From assembly GCA_003564655.1 (NCBI GenBank), contig PXES01000224.1, positions 1 to 13,985 of the forward strand: 13,985 nucleotides of DNA. The letters run 5' to 3'. The DNA comes from Paracoccaceae bacterium (lineage in GTDB: Bacteria > Pseudomonadota > Alphaproteobacteria > Rhodobacterales > Rhodobacteraceae). The notes beneath the pieces are model-generated. The model was not told where the DNA came from and ran no database searches. It saw only the letters and a list, made by a program, of their open reading frames with translations. The position numbers and the translations under genes are program-made. Below are positions 1 to 7,122 of the stretch, piece by piece (the stretch's first letter is position 1; every line of letters begins with the position of its first letter).

Positions 1-12
1 ATGGACGAAATA

Positions 13-54
13 GTGAAAATTCACTTGCAACCACCAACGAATTGGCGATTTATG
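13..54 (+). promoter_or_regulatory. Possible promoter/operator for the H-NS-like gene
   Basis: The first 80 bases are clearly AT-richer than the rest of the window. A short dyad GTGAA-aa-TTCAC lies at 13-24, directly before a TTGCAA (25-30) that could serve as a -35 box, with TTTATG (49-54) 18 bases further on as a weak -10. The matches are poor, so this is only a candidate promoter with a possible operator. The window begins here, so a promoter further upstream cannot be excluded. Confidence 0.25.
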
Positions 55-83
55 GCACCGCCATTTACTGGAGGGAACAAGAA

Positions 84-398
84 ATGAGCCTCGATCTGAA
101 TTCGATGGAGTTGCCGGAGTTGAAGAAACTCGAGAAGGATGTGAAAAAAGCGATCAACGGTTTCGAAGAGCGCAAGCGCAAAGCTGCCTTGGCAGAGGTC
201 GATGCCGTTGCGCGTCAGCATGGATTTACCATTGACCAGCTTCTCGACGCGGCCCCGGCAAAAGCGCGCAAGACCATCGCGCCGAAATATGCCAACCCAG
301 CCGACAAGTCGCAGACCTGGACGGGGCGTGGCCGCAAGCCGAAATGGGTCGTCGCAGCGTTGAATTCGGGCAAATCGCTCGACGACCTGGCGATTTGA
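84..398 (+). CDS. H-NS/HvrA-family nucleoid-associated DNA-binding protein
   Basis: A 104-residue protein with the two-part H-NS layout. Residues 1-48 are a charged, heptad-like helix rich in Lys and Glu, suited to oligomerisation. Residues 69-88 form the C-terminal DNA-binding motif, with YANPADKSQTW followed by the AT-hook-like core TGRGRKPKW. Members of this family (H-NS, HvrA/Spb of Rhodobacter) bind AT-rich DNA in the minor groove and act as silencers or regulators; HvrA affects photosynthesis gene expression in Rhodobacter. The start at 84 is chosen because GGAGG lies at 70-74, ten bases upstream; an upstream in-frame TTG at 42 would add unrelated residues. Its stop overlaps a TTG that probably starts the next gene. 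The family is secure from the C-terminal motif; the exact regulon cannot be read from sequence. Confidence 0.9.
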   Translation: MSLDLNSMELPELKKLEKDVKKAINGFEERKRKAALAEVDAVARQHGFTIDQLLDAAPAKARKTIAPKYANPADKSQTWTGRGRKPKWVVAALNSGKSLDDLAI

Positions 399-1288
399 AG
401 GCTGTAAAGAGCTTCGCGCGCAAGGCCTTCAACTTTGCGCGCAACTTCCACTGGGCGATGCAGAAACGCAATATCGGCCTGCTTTCGGCCGGGGTTGCGT
501 TTTTCGCATTGCTGGCGGTATTTCCGGGCATCGCGGCGCTTATCTCGGTTTTTGGTGTCTTCGCCGATCCGCTGGTGATTCAGGACCAGCTTTCGTTTTT
601 CGAAGATTTGTTGCCGCCCGCGGCCTACACGCTACTGAGCAACCAGATCACGCGACTGGTCTGGGCCAATGAGGGAGCGTTGGGCTGGGCAAGTATCCTG
701 TCGCTGCTGGTGGCGCTGTTTCTGGCGCGTCGTGGCGTGGATGCGATGCTGGTGGGCATCAACGCCATTCACGGCACGCCGCACCGGCCCGGCTGGGCAC
801 ATGCGCTGCGCGTGCTGGGGATGACGCTGGGGATGCTTGTCGCAGGCGTCTTCGCGCTGCTGTCCATTCTGGTGCTGCCGGTGGTGCTGGCCTTCTTCCC
901 GTTGCCCGGCGCGCGCGGGCTGCTGGTCGATCTGGGCCGCTGGGCGCTGTCTTTGGGGCTGGTGGCGCTATGGGTCTGGCTGTTCTACCGGATCGGCCCG
1001 AACCATCCGCGGGGTGCCAACCCGCCAATGCGCCCGGGGCTGGTTCTGGCTATGGTCCTGTGGATCAGCGCCTCGGCCGGGTTCTCATACTACCTGCAGA
1101 ACTTCGGCAGTTACAACGAGGTCTATGGCTCGCTTGGTGCTGTGGTGGCGCTGTTGATGTGGTTCTACATCTCGGCCTATGCGGTGCTGATCGGTGGCGT
1201 GCTGAACGCCACCTTGAACGAGGTCACGGAATCGCCGCCACCGCTCAGCCCCAAGTCGGATGAAACCGACCCGCAGGCGACAGAGTGA
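395..1288 (+). CDS. YihY/BrkB (UPF0761) family inner-membrane protein
   Basis: A 297-residue polytopic membrane protein of the YihY/virulence factor BrkB family. Family marks are the first membrane helix with GVAFFALLAVFPGI (residues 33-46) and the C-terminal block SYNEVYGSLGAVVALLMWFY (239-258), followed by YAVLIGGVLNA. Hydrophobic segments lie near residues 31-54, 93-111, 139-171, 179-199, 216-236 and 246-270, consistent with about six helices; the last 25 residues are polar and cytosolic-looking. The family was once annotated as ribonuclease BN, which is wrong for these proteins; the transport or envelope role is not settled. The TTG at 395 is preferred because family similarity starts there and it overlaps the H-NS stop as TTGA. 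An ATG at 344 in the same frame would add 17 residues that only recode the H-NS 3' end. No clear terminator follows, and the 3' end overlaps map. Confidence 0.85.
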   Translation: MKAVKSFARKAFNFARNFHWAMQKRNIGLLSAGVAFFALLAVFPGIAALISVFGVFADPLVIQDQLSFFEDLLPPAAYTLLSNQITRLVWANEGALGWASILSLLVALFLARRGVDAMLVGINAIHGTPHRPGWAHALRVLGMTLGMLVAGVFALLSILVLPVVLAFFPLPGARGLLVDLGRWALSLGLVALWVWLFYRIGPNHPRGANPPMRPGLVLAMVLWISASAGFSYYLQNFGSYNEVYGSLGAVVALLMWFYISAYAVLIGGVLNATLNEVTESPPPLSPKSDETDPQATE

Positions 1289-2117
1289 ATATGTCGCAAC
1301 CGTCTGAAGTCACGCCGACCGAATGCTCGAATTGTGCCGACAGCGACTTGTCGCGGGTCACTGCGGTCCAGTCATCGGAGAGCACTTTGGTCTCGGGGCG
1401 GCCCAGATTCAGCATCGGCTCGATGGTAAAGAACATCCCCTCTTCCAGCCGCGGACCGTGCCCCGCCCGACCGTAATGCAACACGTTCGGCGGCGCGTGG
1501 AACACCCGCCCCAGCCCGTGCCCGCAGAAGTCGCGCACCACCGACATGCGCTGGCCTTCGGCATAAGTCTGGATCGCATGACCGATATCGCCAAAGGTAT
1601 TGCCGGGGCGGACAGCCTCGATACCGCGCATCAGCGCGTCATGCGTGACCTGGATCAGCCTCTCGGCCTGCGGACGGGGCTTGCCCGCCACGAACATGCG
1701 CGAACTGTCGCCGAACCAGCCATCGACGATAACCGTCACATCGATATTGAGAATATCGCCATCAAGCAGCCGGTCGTCCGGGCGGCGCTTTTCCAGATTG
1801 CGCGAGATGGTCTCATCCTTGCCCATCGGGATACCCGCACCGGGAATGCCGTGGCAAACCACGTGATTGACCGAAATGCAGCTTGCATGCTGGTAACCGC
1901 GATAGCCGATCGTCGCCGAACCGGCGCCCGCGGCCTCGACCTTTTCGGTGATGATGCGGTCGATCTCGCCGGTCGGTTGGCCGGGAAAGACAAACTCCGC
2001 CCCCTCGTCGAGGATGCTGGCGGCAAGCCGACCGGCTGCATGCATCCCGGCGAAATCGCCGCGCTCGTGAAGGCGGATACCCTCGCGCGTGACCCGGCCG
2101 TCATGCTTGTCGTCCAC
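1245..2117 (-). CDS. map: Type I methionine aminopeptidase
   Basis: A 290-residue cytosolic metallo-aminopeptidase that removes the initiator methionine from nascent proteins. All five metal ligands of the pita-bread fold are visible: Asp126 (NIDVT), Asp137 (FGDSSR), His200 (CGHGLG), Glu233 (TIEPM) and Glu264 (QFEHS). The substrate-side histidines His89 (VCHGIP) and His207 (FHAPP) are also present, so the enzyme should be active. The start is GTG at 2117, with GCGGAG at 2125-2130, seven bases upstream. Compared with the E. coli enzyme as I recall it, about 20 extra residues (roughly 93-112) lie between the HGIP loop and the first metal-binding strand. The 3' end overlaps the convergent YihY gene by 44 bp. 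The upstream spacer to the kinase gene (2118-2291) is shared and divergent; no strong promoter is obvious in it. Confidence 0.95.
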   Translation of the reverse strand: MDDKHDGRVTREGIRLHERGDFAGMHAAGRLAASILDEGAEFVFPGQPTGEIDRIITEKVEAAGAGSATIGYRGYQHASCISVNHVVCHGIPGAGIPMGKDETISRNLEKRRPDDRLLDGDILNIDVTVIVDGWFGDSSRMFVAGKPRPQAERLIQVTHDALMRGIEAVRPGNTFGDIGHAIQTYAEGQRMSVVRDFCGHGLGRVFHAPPNVLHYGRAGHGPRLEEGMFFTIEPMLNLGRPETKVLSDDWTAVTRDKSLSAQFEHSVGVTSDGCDIFTLSPAGRFHPTWG

Positions 2118-2270
2118 CGCAAAACTCCGCTATTCTTGCAACACGGCGCAACATAGAATGGCGTGACGCGGAAAACCAGCCCGAGCACGGTGGTTTTGCC
2201 ACGGGAAACGCTCGCATCCGCGTGAAAGCGCCGCGCGGGGGCGGTCACTTGTCGTCAGGAGCGCGCGTCA

Positions 2271-2279
2271 GGGAGGAGG
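2271..2279 (+). promoter_or_regulatory. Strong Shine-Dalgarno deciding the kinase start
   Basis: GGGAGGAGG is the best Shine-Dalgarno match near this gene. It abuts a TTG at 2280, which is too close to be a working start, and lies 12 bases before the ATG at 2292. The ATG is therefore preferred, although the spacing is rather long. Confidence 0.5.
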
Positions 2280-2291
2280 TTGTCGGCAGGC

Positions 2292-5183
2292 ATGGAGGAC
2301 GCAGCCGGGATCGCGGAGGACGAAGACGCACGGCGCACGCGCTTGTACGCTGCGGCACAGGAAGTCTTGCGCGACAGCGCAGGCGCGGGCGTGGCAGTCG
2401 ACAGGGCCTTGGCGATGATCGGCGCCGCGAGCCGGGCCGACCGCGCTTTTCTGTTCATGGTCCGCGACGATGTCATCATCGAGAAGACGCATGAATGGTG
2501 CGCCCCTGGTGTGACATCGATGCGGGATGCGATGCAGCAGGTTCCAATTGCCGTCGCAGACCAGCTCTGGGTCACCTTCCGCACCGAGGGGATGTTCCGT
2601 ATCAGCGATGTCGCCGCGATGCCGGCGGGGGCCGAGTTGCGCGACGTCTTGCTGAGCCGGGGCGTGCGCGGCGCGATCGCCGTCCCGCTGTGGCAAGGCC
2701 GGGCCGTGCGCGGCTTTGTCGGGCTGGATTTCTGCACTTCCCCGCGCGAGGTTACAGACACCGAGGCCGCCTTGCTGCGCGGCTTTGCCGCCACGCTGGA
2801 TCTGGCGCTGCACGGCCGCGCAGAGAGCGCGCAGCGCCAGACATTGCAGGCAGATCTGCATACCGCGCAGGGGCGTCTTGCTGCCATGACAGCGGATTTG
2901 CCCGAATTGCTGGTCGAGACCGATGCCGACGGGATCATCACCGGCTTTCACCAGGCGGCGCCGCTGATCTTTGCCTTGCGCCCTGACGAAGTGATCGGGC
3001 ATCCGCCCGAGACCGTATTGCCGTCAGCCGCGGCGAGTATCGTGCGCACCGCCATGGATGAGGCCCGCCGCGACGGATGGTCTGCGACGCACGCCTACAC
3101 GCTGGAGATCGACGGGCAGCCCAAACGCTTCACCCTGCATGTGGCGGCACGGCGCAGCCCTTCGCAGGACGGCTCGGTCCGCGGTTTCATGCATGTCGTG
3201 CGCGACATCACCGAGAGTTTCGCGCAGGATACGCTGGTGCGGCAGTTGGGCCGCGTGGCGGAACTCTCGACCAATCTGATCATGCTCACCGACGCCGATG
3301 GCGGGATCACCTGGATGAACCCCGCCGCCGAGCGCCGTACCGGGGTCGGGCTGGCCGACGCGCTGGGCAGGTGGCCGACCGATTTGCTGAACCTGCCCCG
3401 GACTCACCCCGACATGATCGACGCCTTCTGCGCCACGCTCGCCGCCGGGCATGAACTCCGCGAGGAGGTGGAGGCGCTCGACCGACGCGGCCTGCCCTAT
3501 TGGGTGGTGCTGAACATCCAGCCGCTGACCGATACCGAAGGCAATCGGCAGGCCTACATGGCGGTGGCGAATGACGTGACGATGCAGAAACTCGCCGAAA
3601 CCCGCGCCTTGCGAGACCGGAGCACTGTCTTCGATGCATCGCCGGACGGAATTGCGATCAGCCTGCCCGACGGGGGGATGACTTATCTCAACCCGGTTCT
3701 GCGCGGCCTTCTCGGGGTCAACGACGACACCCCTGCCGAGACGCTTTGCTGGCACGATATCGCGCCCGAGGGCCTGCGCCGGCAGATGCCGCATATTCTG
3801 CCGCAACTCCGTGCGACCGGACACTGGCAGGGCCAGATCATCCTTTCCGACCCCGCTGGAGAAGAGCGGTTCTTCGAGTTTTCGATCAATGTGCAGGACG
3901 ACGGCAGTTTCCTGACCATCTCGCGCGAGGTGACAGCCCGAAAACGCGCCGAAAAGGAACAGACCCTGCTGCGCGAACAGTTGCAGATCGCCCAGAGCCG
4001 CCAGTTGATCGCACAACTGGCAGGCGGGCTTGCGCATGATCTCGCCAATCTGCTTGCCGTGGTCACGCATTCGGTCGAGACCCTGAAACCCGCAGCGCGC
4101 AAACCGCCCGCGCGCGAGGGCCTTGCGCAAATCGAGGCCGCGACCTCACAGGCCCAAGCACTGATGCGCAACATGGCAAGGCTGAACCGGCGTAGCACCC
4201 ACAACGCGAAGCTCGATCTGGCGACGATCCTGCGCGAGACTGCCGCACTGCTGCGCCCCAGCCTGACCGGCGGGGCCGAGATCGAACTCGATCTGCCCGA
4301 GCGCGGCATCGCCATTCATGCCGACCGGACCGAGGCGATGCAGGTCATGCTCAACCTGATGCTCAATGCGCGGGACGCGCTGGGCGCAGACGAGGCGCAG
4401 GACATGCGCGGTCGGATCACCGTCAGATTGTCACACGCGCCACCCTCTGATCGGCCTGTCGTGGCCGATTCCGGCATCATCCTGTCGGGGCAGCGCCATG
4501 CGCTGGTCGAGATCGCGGATACAGGGCCGGGCATATCCCAGGCGCTGCGCGCGCAAATCCTCAAACCCTATTTCACCACGCGCGGGGAGGCGGGCTCGGG
4601 GCTTGGCCTCGCCATCGTCGCCGACATCCTGAAACGCAACGGGGCCGCGCTGCGCATCCTGTCACGGCCCGGCGCGGCAACGGTCATGCAGGTCTACTGG
4701 CCGCTCGACACGGACCGGACCGACCGCGCTGCGGGGATTCCATCGGAGGCGGGGGCCTCTCTGGCAGGATTGCGGGTGCTGCTGGTCGACAATGACGATA
4801 CTGCCCTGCGGCTGGCCGAGGCCGCACTCGAACGCGCGGGGGCCGAGACGGCAAGCTGTATCGACCCGCAGGACGCGCTGGACGCTCTGCGCGCCGCACC
4901 GCAGGACTGGGATGTGGTTGTCCGTGGAGACCGGTTGGACAGTATGACCGGTGACGCCTTCGCCCAGCGGGTTCGCGATCTGTGCAGCGACCTGCAAGTG
5001 ATCGTGATGTCGGCGCGCAACCCATTGCCAACACCCGTCGAAAGTGGGCAAAATACTTGGAGTTCGATGGTTTGTAATGCTGTTTCAGACCGTGCTCTGG
5101 TCTCTGCTCTGCTTGAAGTGAAGTTGCGCCGCCCATCCCCCGGGACGGAGCCGGATGACACCCATGCGCCTTCTGATCGCTGA
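2292..5183 (+). CDS. GAF-PAS-PAS-PAS hybrid sensor histidine kinase with degenerate receiver
   Basis: A 963-residue soluble kinase with no membrane segments, so it senses a cytosolic signal. Order of domains: GAF (about 20-174), three PAS domains (about 201-308, 318-432, 442-552), a dimerisation/phosphoacceptor helix with His582 in GGLAHDLANLL, and a HATPase domain. The ATPase keeps the N box (LNLMLNARDAL, Asn692), G1 (DTGPGIS, from Asp743), the F box (PYFTT) and G2 (GSGLGLAIV, 768-776). A receiver-like domain follows (826-942): strand 1 is LRVLLVDNDD, but the phosphoacceptor position holds Gly879 (VVVRGDRLDSMTG) and no lysine occupies the usual site after the MSA strand. The kinase core looks active and the receiver inactive. 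The gene overlaps the next regulator by 29 bp, so the two are surely a cognate pair. The ligand is unknown. The codons at 5040-5125 are more AT-rich than the rest. Confidence 0.88.
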   Translation: MEDAAGIAEDEDARRTRLYAAAQEVLRDSAGAGVAVDRALAMIGAASRADRAFLFMVRDDVIIEKTHEWCAPGVTSMRDAMQQVPIAVADQLWVTFRTEGMFRISDVAAMPAGAELRDVLLSRGVRGAIAVPLWQGRAVRGFVGLDFCTSPREVTDTEAALLRGFAATLDLALHGRAESAQRQTLQADLHTAQGRLAAMTADLPELLVETDADGIITGFHQAAPLIFALRPDEVIGHPPETVLPSAAASIVRTAMDEARRDGWSATHAYTLEIDGQPKRFTLHVAARRSPSQDGSVRGFMHVVRDITESFAQDTLVRQLGRVAELSTNLIMLTDADGGITWMNPAAERRTGVGLADALGRWPTDLLNLPRTHPDMIDAFCATLAAGHELREEVEALDRRGLPYWVVLNIQPLTDTEGNRQAYMAVANDVTMQKLAETRALRDRSTVFDASPDGIAISLPDGGMTYLNPVLRGLLGVNDDTPAETLCWHDIAPEGLRRQMPHILPQLRATGHWQGQIILSDPAGEERFFEFSINVQDDGSFLTISREVTARKRAEKEQTLLREQLQIAQSRQLIAQLAGGLAHDLANLLAVVTHSVETLKPAARKPPAREGLAQIEAATSQAQALMRNMARLNRRSTHNAKLDLATILRETAALLRPSLTGGAEIELDLPERGIAIHADRTEAMQVMLNLMLNARDALGADEAQDMRGRITVRLSHAPPSDRPVVADSGIILSGQRHALVEIADTGPGISQALRAQILKPYFTTRGEAGSGLGLAIVADILKRNGAALRILSRPGAATVMQVYWPLDTDRTDRAAGIPSEAGASLAGLRVLLVDNDDTALRLAEAALERAGAETASCIDPQDALDALRAAPQDWDVVVRGDRLDSMTGDAFAQRVRDLCSDLQVIVMSARNPLPTPVESGQNTWSSMVCNAVSDRALVSALLEVKLRRPSPGTEPDDTHAPSDR

Positions 5184-5796
5184 TGACCATAAACTCCTGC
5201 GCGATACGCTCGACAGCTATCTCGCCCAGCAGGAGGATATCGAGATCGTCACCGTCGGCGATATCGACGAGGCGCGCGAGGTGCTGCGTCAGGCGCCGCA
5301 CTTCGATCTTGTGCTGCTCGATTATGGAATGCCGGGCATGGAGGCGCTGGAGGGGCTGCGCATGATCCTCGCCGAACCCGATGCACCGCCAGTCGCGCTG
5401 ATCTCGGGGCAGGCACCACGCCCGGTGATCGAGCGCGCCTTCCGCATGGGTGCCCGGGGCTTCCTGCACAAGACGATGCCCGCTGCCTCTTTGTTGAACG
5501 CGATCCGTTTCATGATGCTGGGCGAACGCTTCGTGCCGGTCGGTGTGGTTTTCGGCGACGGCAGCGCCGACCTGTCCACCGCCTCCTCGCCGGATGACAG
5601 CGCCACGGATCTTTCCCGGCGCGAATTGCAGGTGCTCAAGGCGCTTTGTGACGGCCAGACCAACAAGGCCATCGCGCGACAGCTCGGCCTCAGCGACGCC
5701 ACGGTCAAGCTGCATGTCAAGACGCTCTACCGTCGGCTTGGGGCAAGCAACCGCACCCAGGCGGCCATGATCGCACGCAATCGCGACCTGTGCTGA
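5155..5796 (+). CDS. NarL/FixJ (LuxR)-type response regulator
   Basis: A 213-residue two-domain response regulator. The receiver domain (residues 4-120) has the acidic pair Asp10-Asp11, phosphoacceptor Asp56 (LVLLDYGMPGM), Ser84 (ALISG) and Lys106 (GFLHKTMP), so it should be phosphorylatable. A linker leads to a LuxR-type helix-turn-helix at about 152-210, with LSRRELQVLKAL, NKAIARQLGLSDATVKLHVK and LYRRLGASNRTQA. It should bind DNA as a dimer and control transcription when phosphorylated by the overlapping kinase. ATG 5155 is four bases from GGAG (5147-5150); an in-frame ATG at 5164 would give 210 residues starting at the MRLLIADDH core and cannot be excluded. The stop is followed by a 14-bp perfect palindrome. 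Targets are unknown; the downstream Hint-protein gene is one candidate by position only. Confidence 0.93.
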   Translation: MTPMRLLIADDHKLLRDTLDSYLAQQEDIEIVTVGDIDEAREVLRQAPHFDLVLLDYGMPGMEALEGLRMILAEPDAPPVALISGQAPRPVIERAFRMGARGFLHKTMPAASLLNAIRFMMLGERFVPVGVVFGDGSADLSTASSPDDSATDLSRRELQVLKALCDGQTNKAIARQLGLSDATVKLHVKTLYRRLGASNRTQAAMIARNRDLC

Positions 5797-5801
5797 GAAC
5801 G

Positions 5802-5815
5802 CGCGCAATTGCGCG
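5802..5815. repeat. 14-bp perfect palindrome after the response regulator
   Basis: CGCGCAATTGCGCG is a perfect palindrome six bases past the regulator stop. As DNA it could be a dyad operator; as RNA it gives a 5-bp stem with an AATT loop. No T-run follows, so it is not a normal terminator. The rest of the spacer to 5925 is AT-richer than its flanks but has no convincing promoter that I can see. Confidence 0.4.
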
Positions 5816-5925
5816 ACCGCCCCGTGCGCTTCGTCTGACGTCATCCTGCTGGTTTTGTTGCCCTGCTTCTGCTAACTTGTCGGAAAATCTGCGCGAAAAG
5901 CAGAATAACGAGAGCAGAGGCAGGC

Positions 5926-6051
5926 ATGAAACGACTTCCGGCACACCGGTCGGTCATGGCGCGCAGCCGGATCGCCGCGTCTACGGACGCAGGACGTTCT
6001 ACACGGTCACACGAATTCGTCGCGATCCAGCGCCGGGCGGCAGTGGCATGA
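5926..6051 (+). CDS. Possible 41-aa ORF coupled to the Hint-protein gene
   Basis: A short ORF of 41 residues starting MKRLPAHRSVMARSR, rich in Arg, Ser and Ala. It has an AGAGG Shine-Dalgarno at 5916-5920, five bases before the ATG. Its TGA overlaps the ATG at 6048 of the next gene as ATGA, the pattern expected for translational coupling. I recognise no domain. It is a basic peptide without a membrane segment. It could be a real small protein, a leader peptide that delivers ribosomes to the Hint gene, or the true N-terminus of the Hint protein separated from it by a frameshift: the Hint frame also stays open through this stretch and both frames have similar GC at third positions. Moderate to low confidence. 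Confidence 0.4.
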   Translation: MKRLPAHRSVMARSRIAASTDAGRSTRSHEFVAIQRRAAVA

Positions 6052-7082
6052 CCGGTATCGCACCGCTGCGCGGCGTCTTCGCGCTCGACTGGGACATGAC
6101 CGAGACCGACAACCTGCCAGGGCTGCCGCCCGACTGGCTGCGGGTTGGCGCGGTCTGGCGCTGGACAGGGCAGCCGGTGCGGCTGGACGGCCCGCCGGAA
6201 GTGCTGCCGCTCGGGCCCGCGCGCACGACTGCAGAGGTGCAGACCCGCGCCCGCGCCGTAGCGGACCGCCTGTGCGGGACGGTGTCGCCTCCGCCCGGCC
6301 CCGAGCCGCTCTGGTCCGTGCCGCCTGACGGCTTCAGCCTGACCGATGGCTATCACGCCTATCTCGGCCGGATCGTCAGGACAGCATGTGGCATTTGCGT
6401 TGTCTTCGAGGGGCAGTTGCCACCTTACGGTCAGGCCTGCTGGGTGACCGCTGTCAATAACAGCCACCCCGCAATTGCCGGTCGCCCGCGCGACGGGGTG
6501 ATCTGCTACGCCAGCGACACGCTGATCGCCACCCCATCGGGGCCCGTGCCCATCGGACAAATCACGCCAGGCACAGCAGTTCTGACCCGCGACAACGGCC
6601 CGCAGCCAGTGCTCTGGGTCGGGCAGACGACGCTTTCGGGGCTGGCGCTGCGCCGCCACACGCATCTGCGCCCGATCCGGCTGCGGCAGGGACGCCCCGA
6701 GGCCGGGCAGCCCGAGGCCGATCTCTGCGTCTCGCCCGACCACCGGGTGCTCCTGCAGGGCGCGCGCGCGCGGGAGCTTTTCGGCGCCGACGAGGTGCTG
6801 GCCCGCGCCCGCGATCTGGTGGACTACACCCGCGTCATTCCCGACCCTGCACTTCATGGCGTGACCTATGTGCATCTGCTGCTCGAGGCGCATCAGATCC
6901 TCTTCGCCAATGGCCTGCCCAGCGAGAGCTTTCATCCAGCGCTGGCACCAGGCGCGACCCTGCGCCAGCACCGCCATGCGCTGCGCCAGATCTCGGATGC
7001 TCTGGTCAGTGCCCCGGGCAGCTACGGCCCGACCGCGCGGCGCTGCCTCAGTTCCGGCGAGGCCGCGCTGCTGGCTGCCTGA
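6048..7082 (+). CDS. Hint-domain (hedgehog/intein-like) protein
   Basis: A 344-residue protein with a C-terminal Hint domain of the type common and free-standing in Rhodobacteraceae. The domain starts at Cys153 (CYASDTLIATPSG), the position of the self-cleaving nucleophile in hedgehog/intein folds, and continues with VPIGQITPGTAVLTRDNGPQ, a SPDHRVLL block (His232) and the late block HLLLEAHQILFANGLPSESF (276-295). No intein-type terminal Asn-Cys is present, so splicing is not expected; autoprocessing at Cys153 is possible but unproven. Residues 1-152 show no recognised domain. The ATG at 6048 is preferred because it overlaps the preceding ORF as ATGA, but the frame is open back to 5790, so a longer N-terminus is possible. 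No signal peptide is seen; related proteins are often exported without one. It lies between a two-component pair and rpsD, with no clear functional tie. Confidence 0.75.
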   Translation: MTGIAPLRGVFALDWDMTETDNLPGLPPDWLRVGAVWRWTGQPVRLDGPPEVLPLGPARTTAEVQTRARAVADRLCGTVSPPPGPEPLWSVPPDGFSLTDGYHAYLGRIVRTACGICVVFEGQLPPYGQACWVTAVNNSHPAIAGRPRDGVICYASDTLIATPSGPVPIGQITPGTAVLTRDNGPQPVLWVGQTTLSGLALRRHTHLRPIRLRQGRPEAGQPEADLCVSPDHRVLLQGARARELFGADEVLARARDLVDYTRVIPDPALHGVTYVHLLLEAHQILFANGLPSESFHPALAPGATLRQHRHALRQISDALVSAPGSYGPTARRCLSSGEAALLAA

Positions 7083-7088
7083 TCGGCA

Positions 7089-7116
7089 TTGACACCAGTG
7101 CGCCCGCCCGTATAAG
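7089..7116 (+). promoter_or_regulatory. Sigma-70-type promoter for rpsD
   Basis: TTGACA (7089-7094) is a perfect -35 box, and TATAAG (7111-7116) is a good -10 after a 16-base spacer. It starts six bases after the Hint-protein stop. Transcription would begin near 7123, giving a leader of about 135 nt before rpsD. This is the clearest promoter in the window and makes rpsD its own unit. Confidence 0.8.
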
Positions 7117-7122
7117 CGCGCC

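Noticed and set aside
1..87. 28-codon ORF from the first base whose TGA overlaps the H-NS ATG (ATGA)
   Set aside because: Its ATG is exactly at the window edge, so the true extent upstream is unknown. There is no visible Shine-Dalgarno and no recognisable motif. It may be the end of an upstream gene or chance.
1323..2156. 277-codon + strand ORF antisense to map
   Set aside because: Shadow of map: the opposite strand encodes a motif-complete methionine aminopeptidase, and this frame has no recognisable motif.
5046..5065. Partial likeness (CAAAATACT) of the kinase 3' patch to the intergenic repeat at 12075-12105
   Set aside because: The match is only about nine bases and lacks the CCTCCGGCGGG part, so it is not enough to call a repeat insertion.
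4684..5844. 386-codon - strand ORF across the kinase and regulator genes
   Set aside because: Antisense to two clear signalling genes, low-complexity translation, no ribosome binding site or domain.
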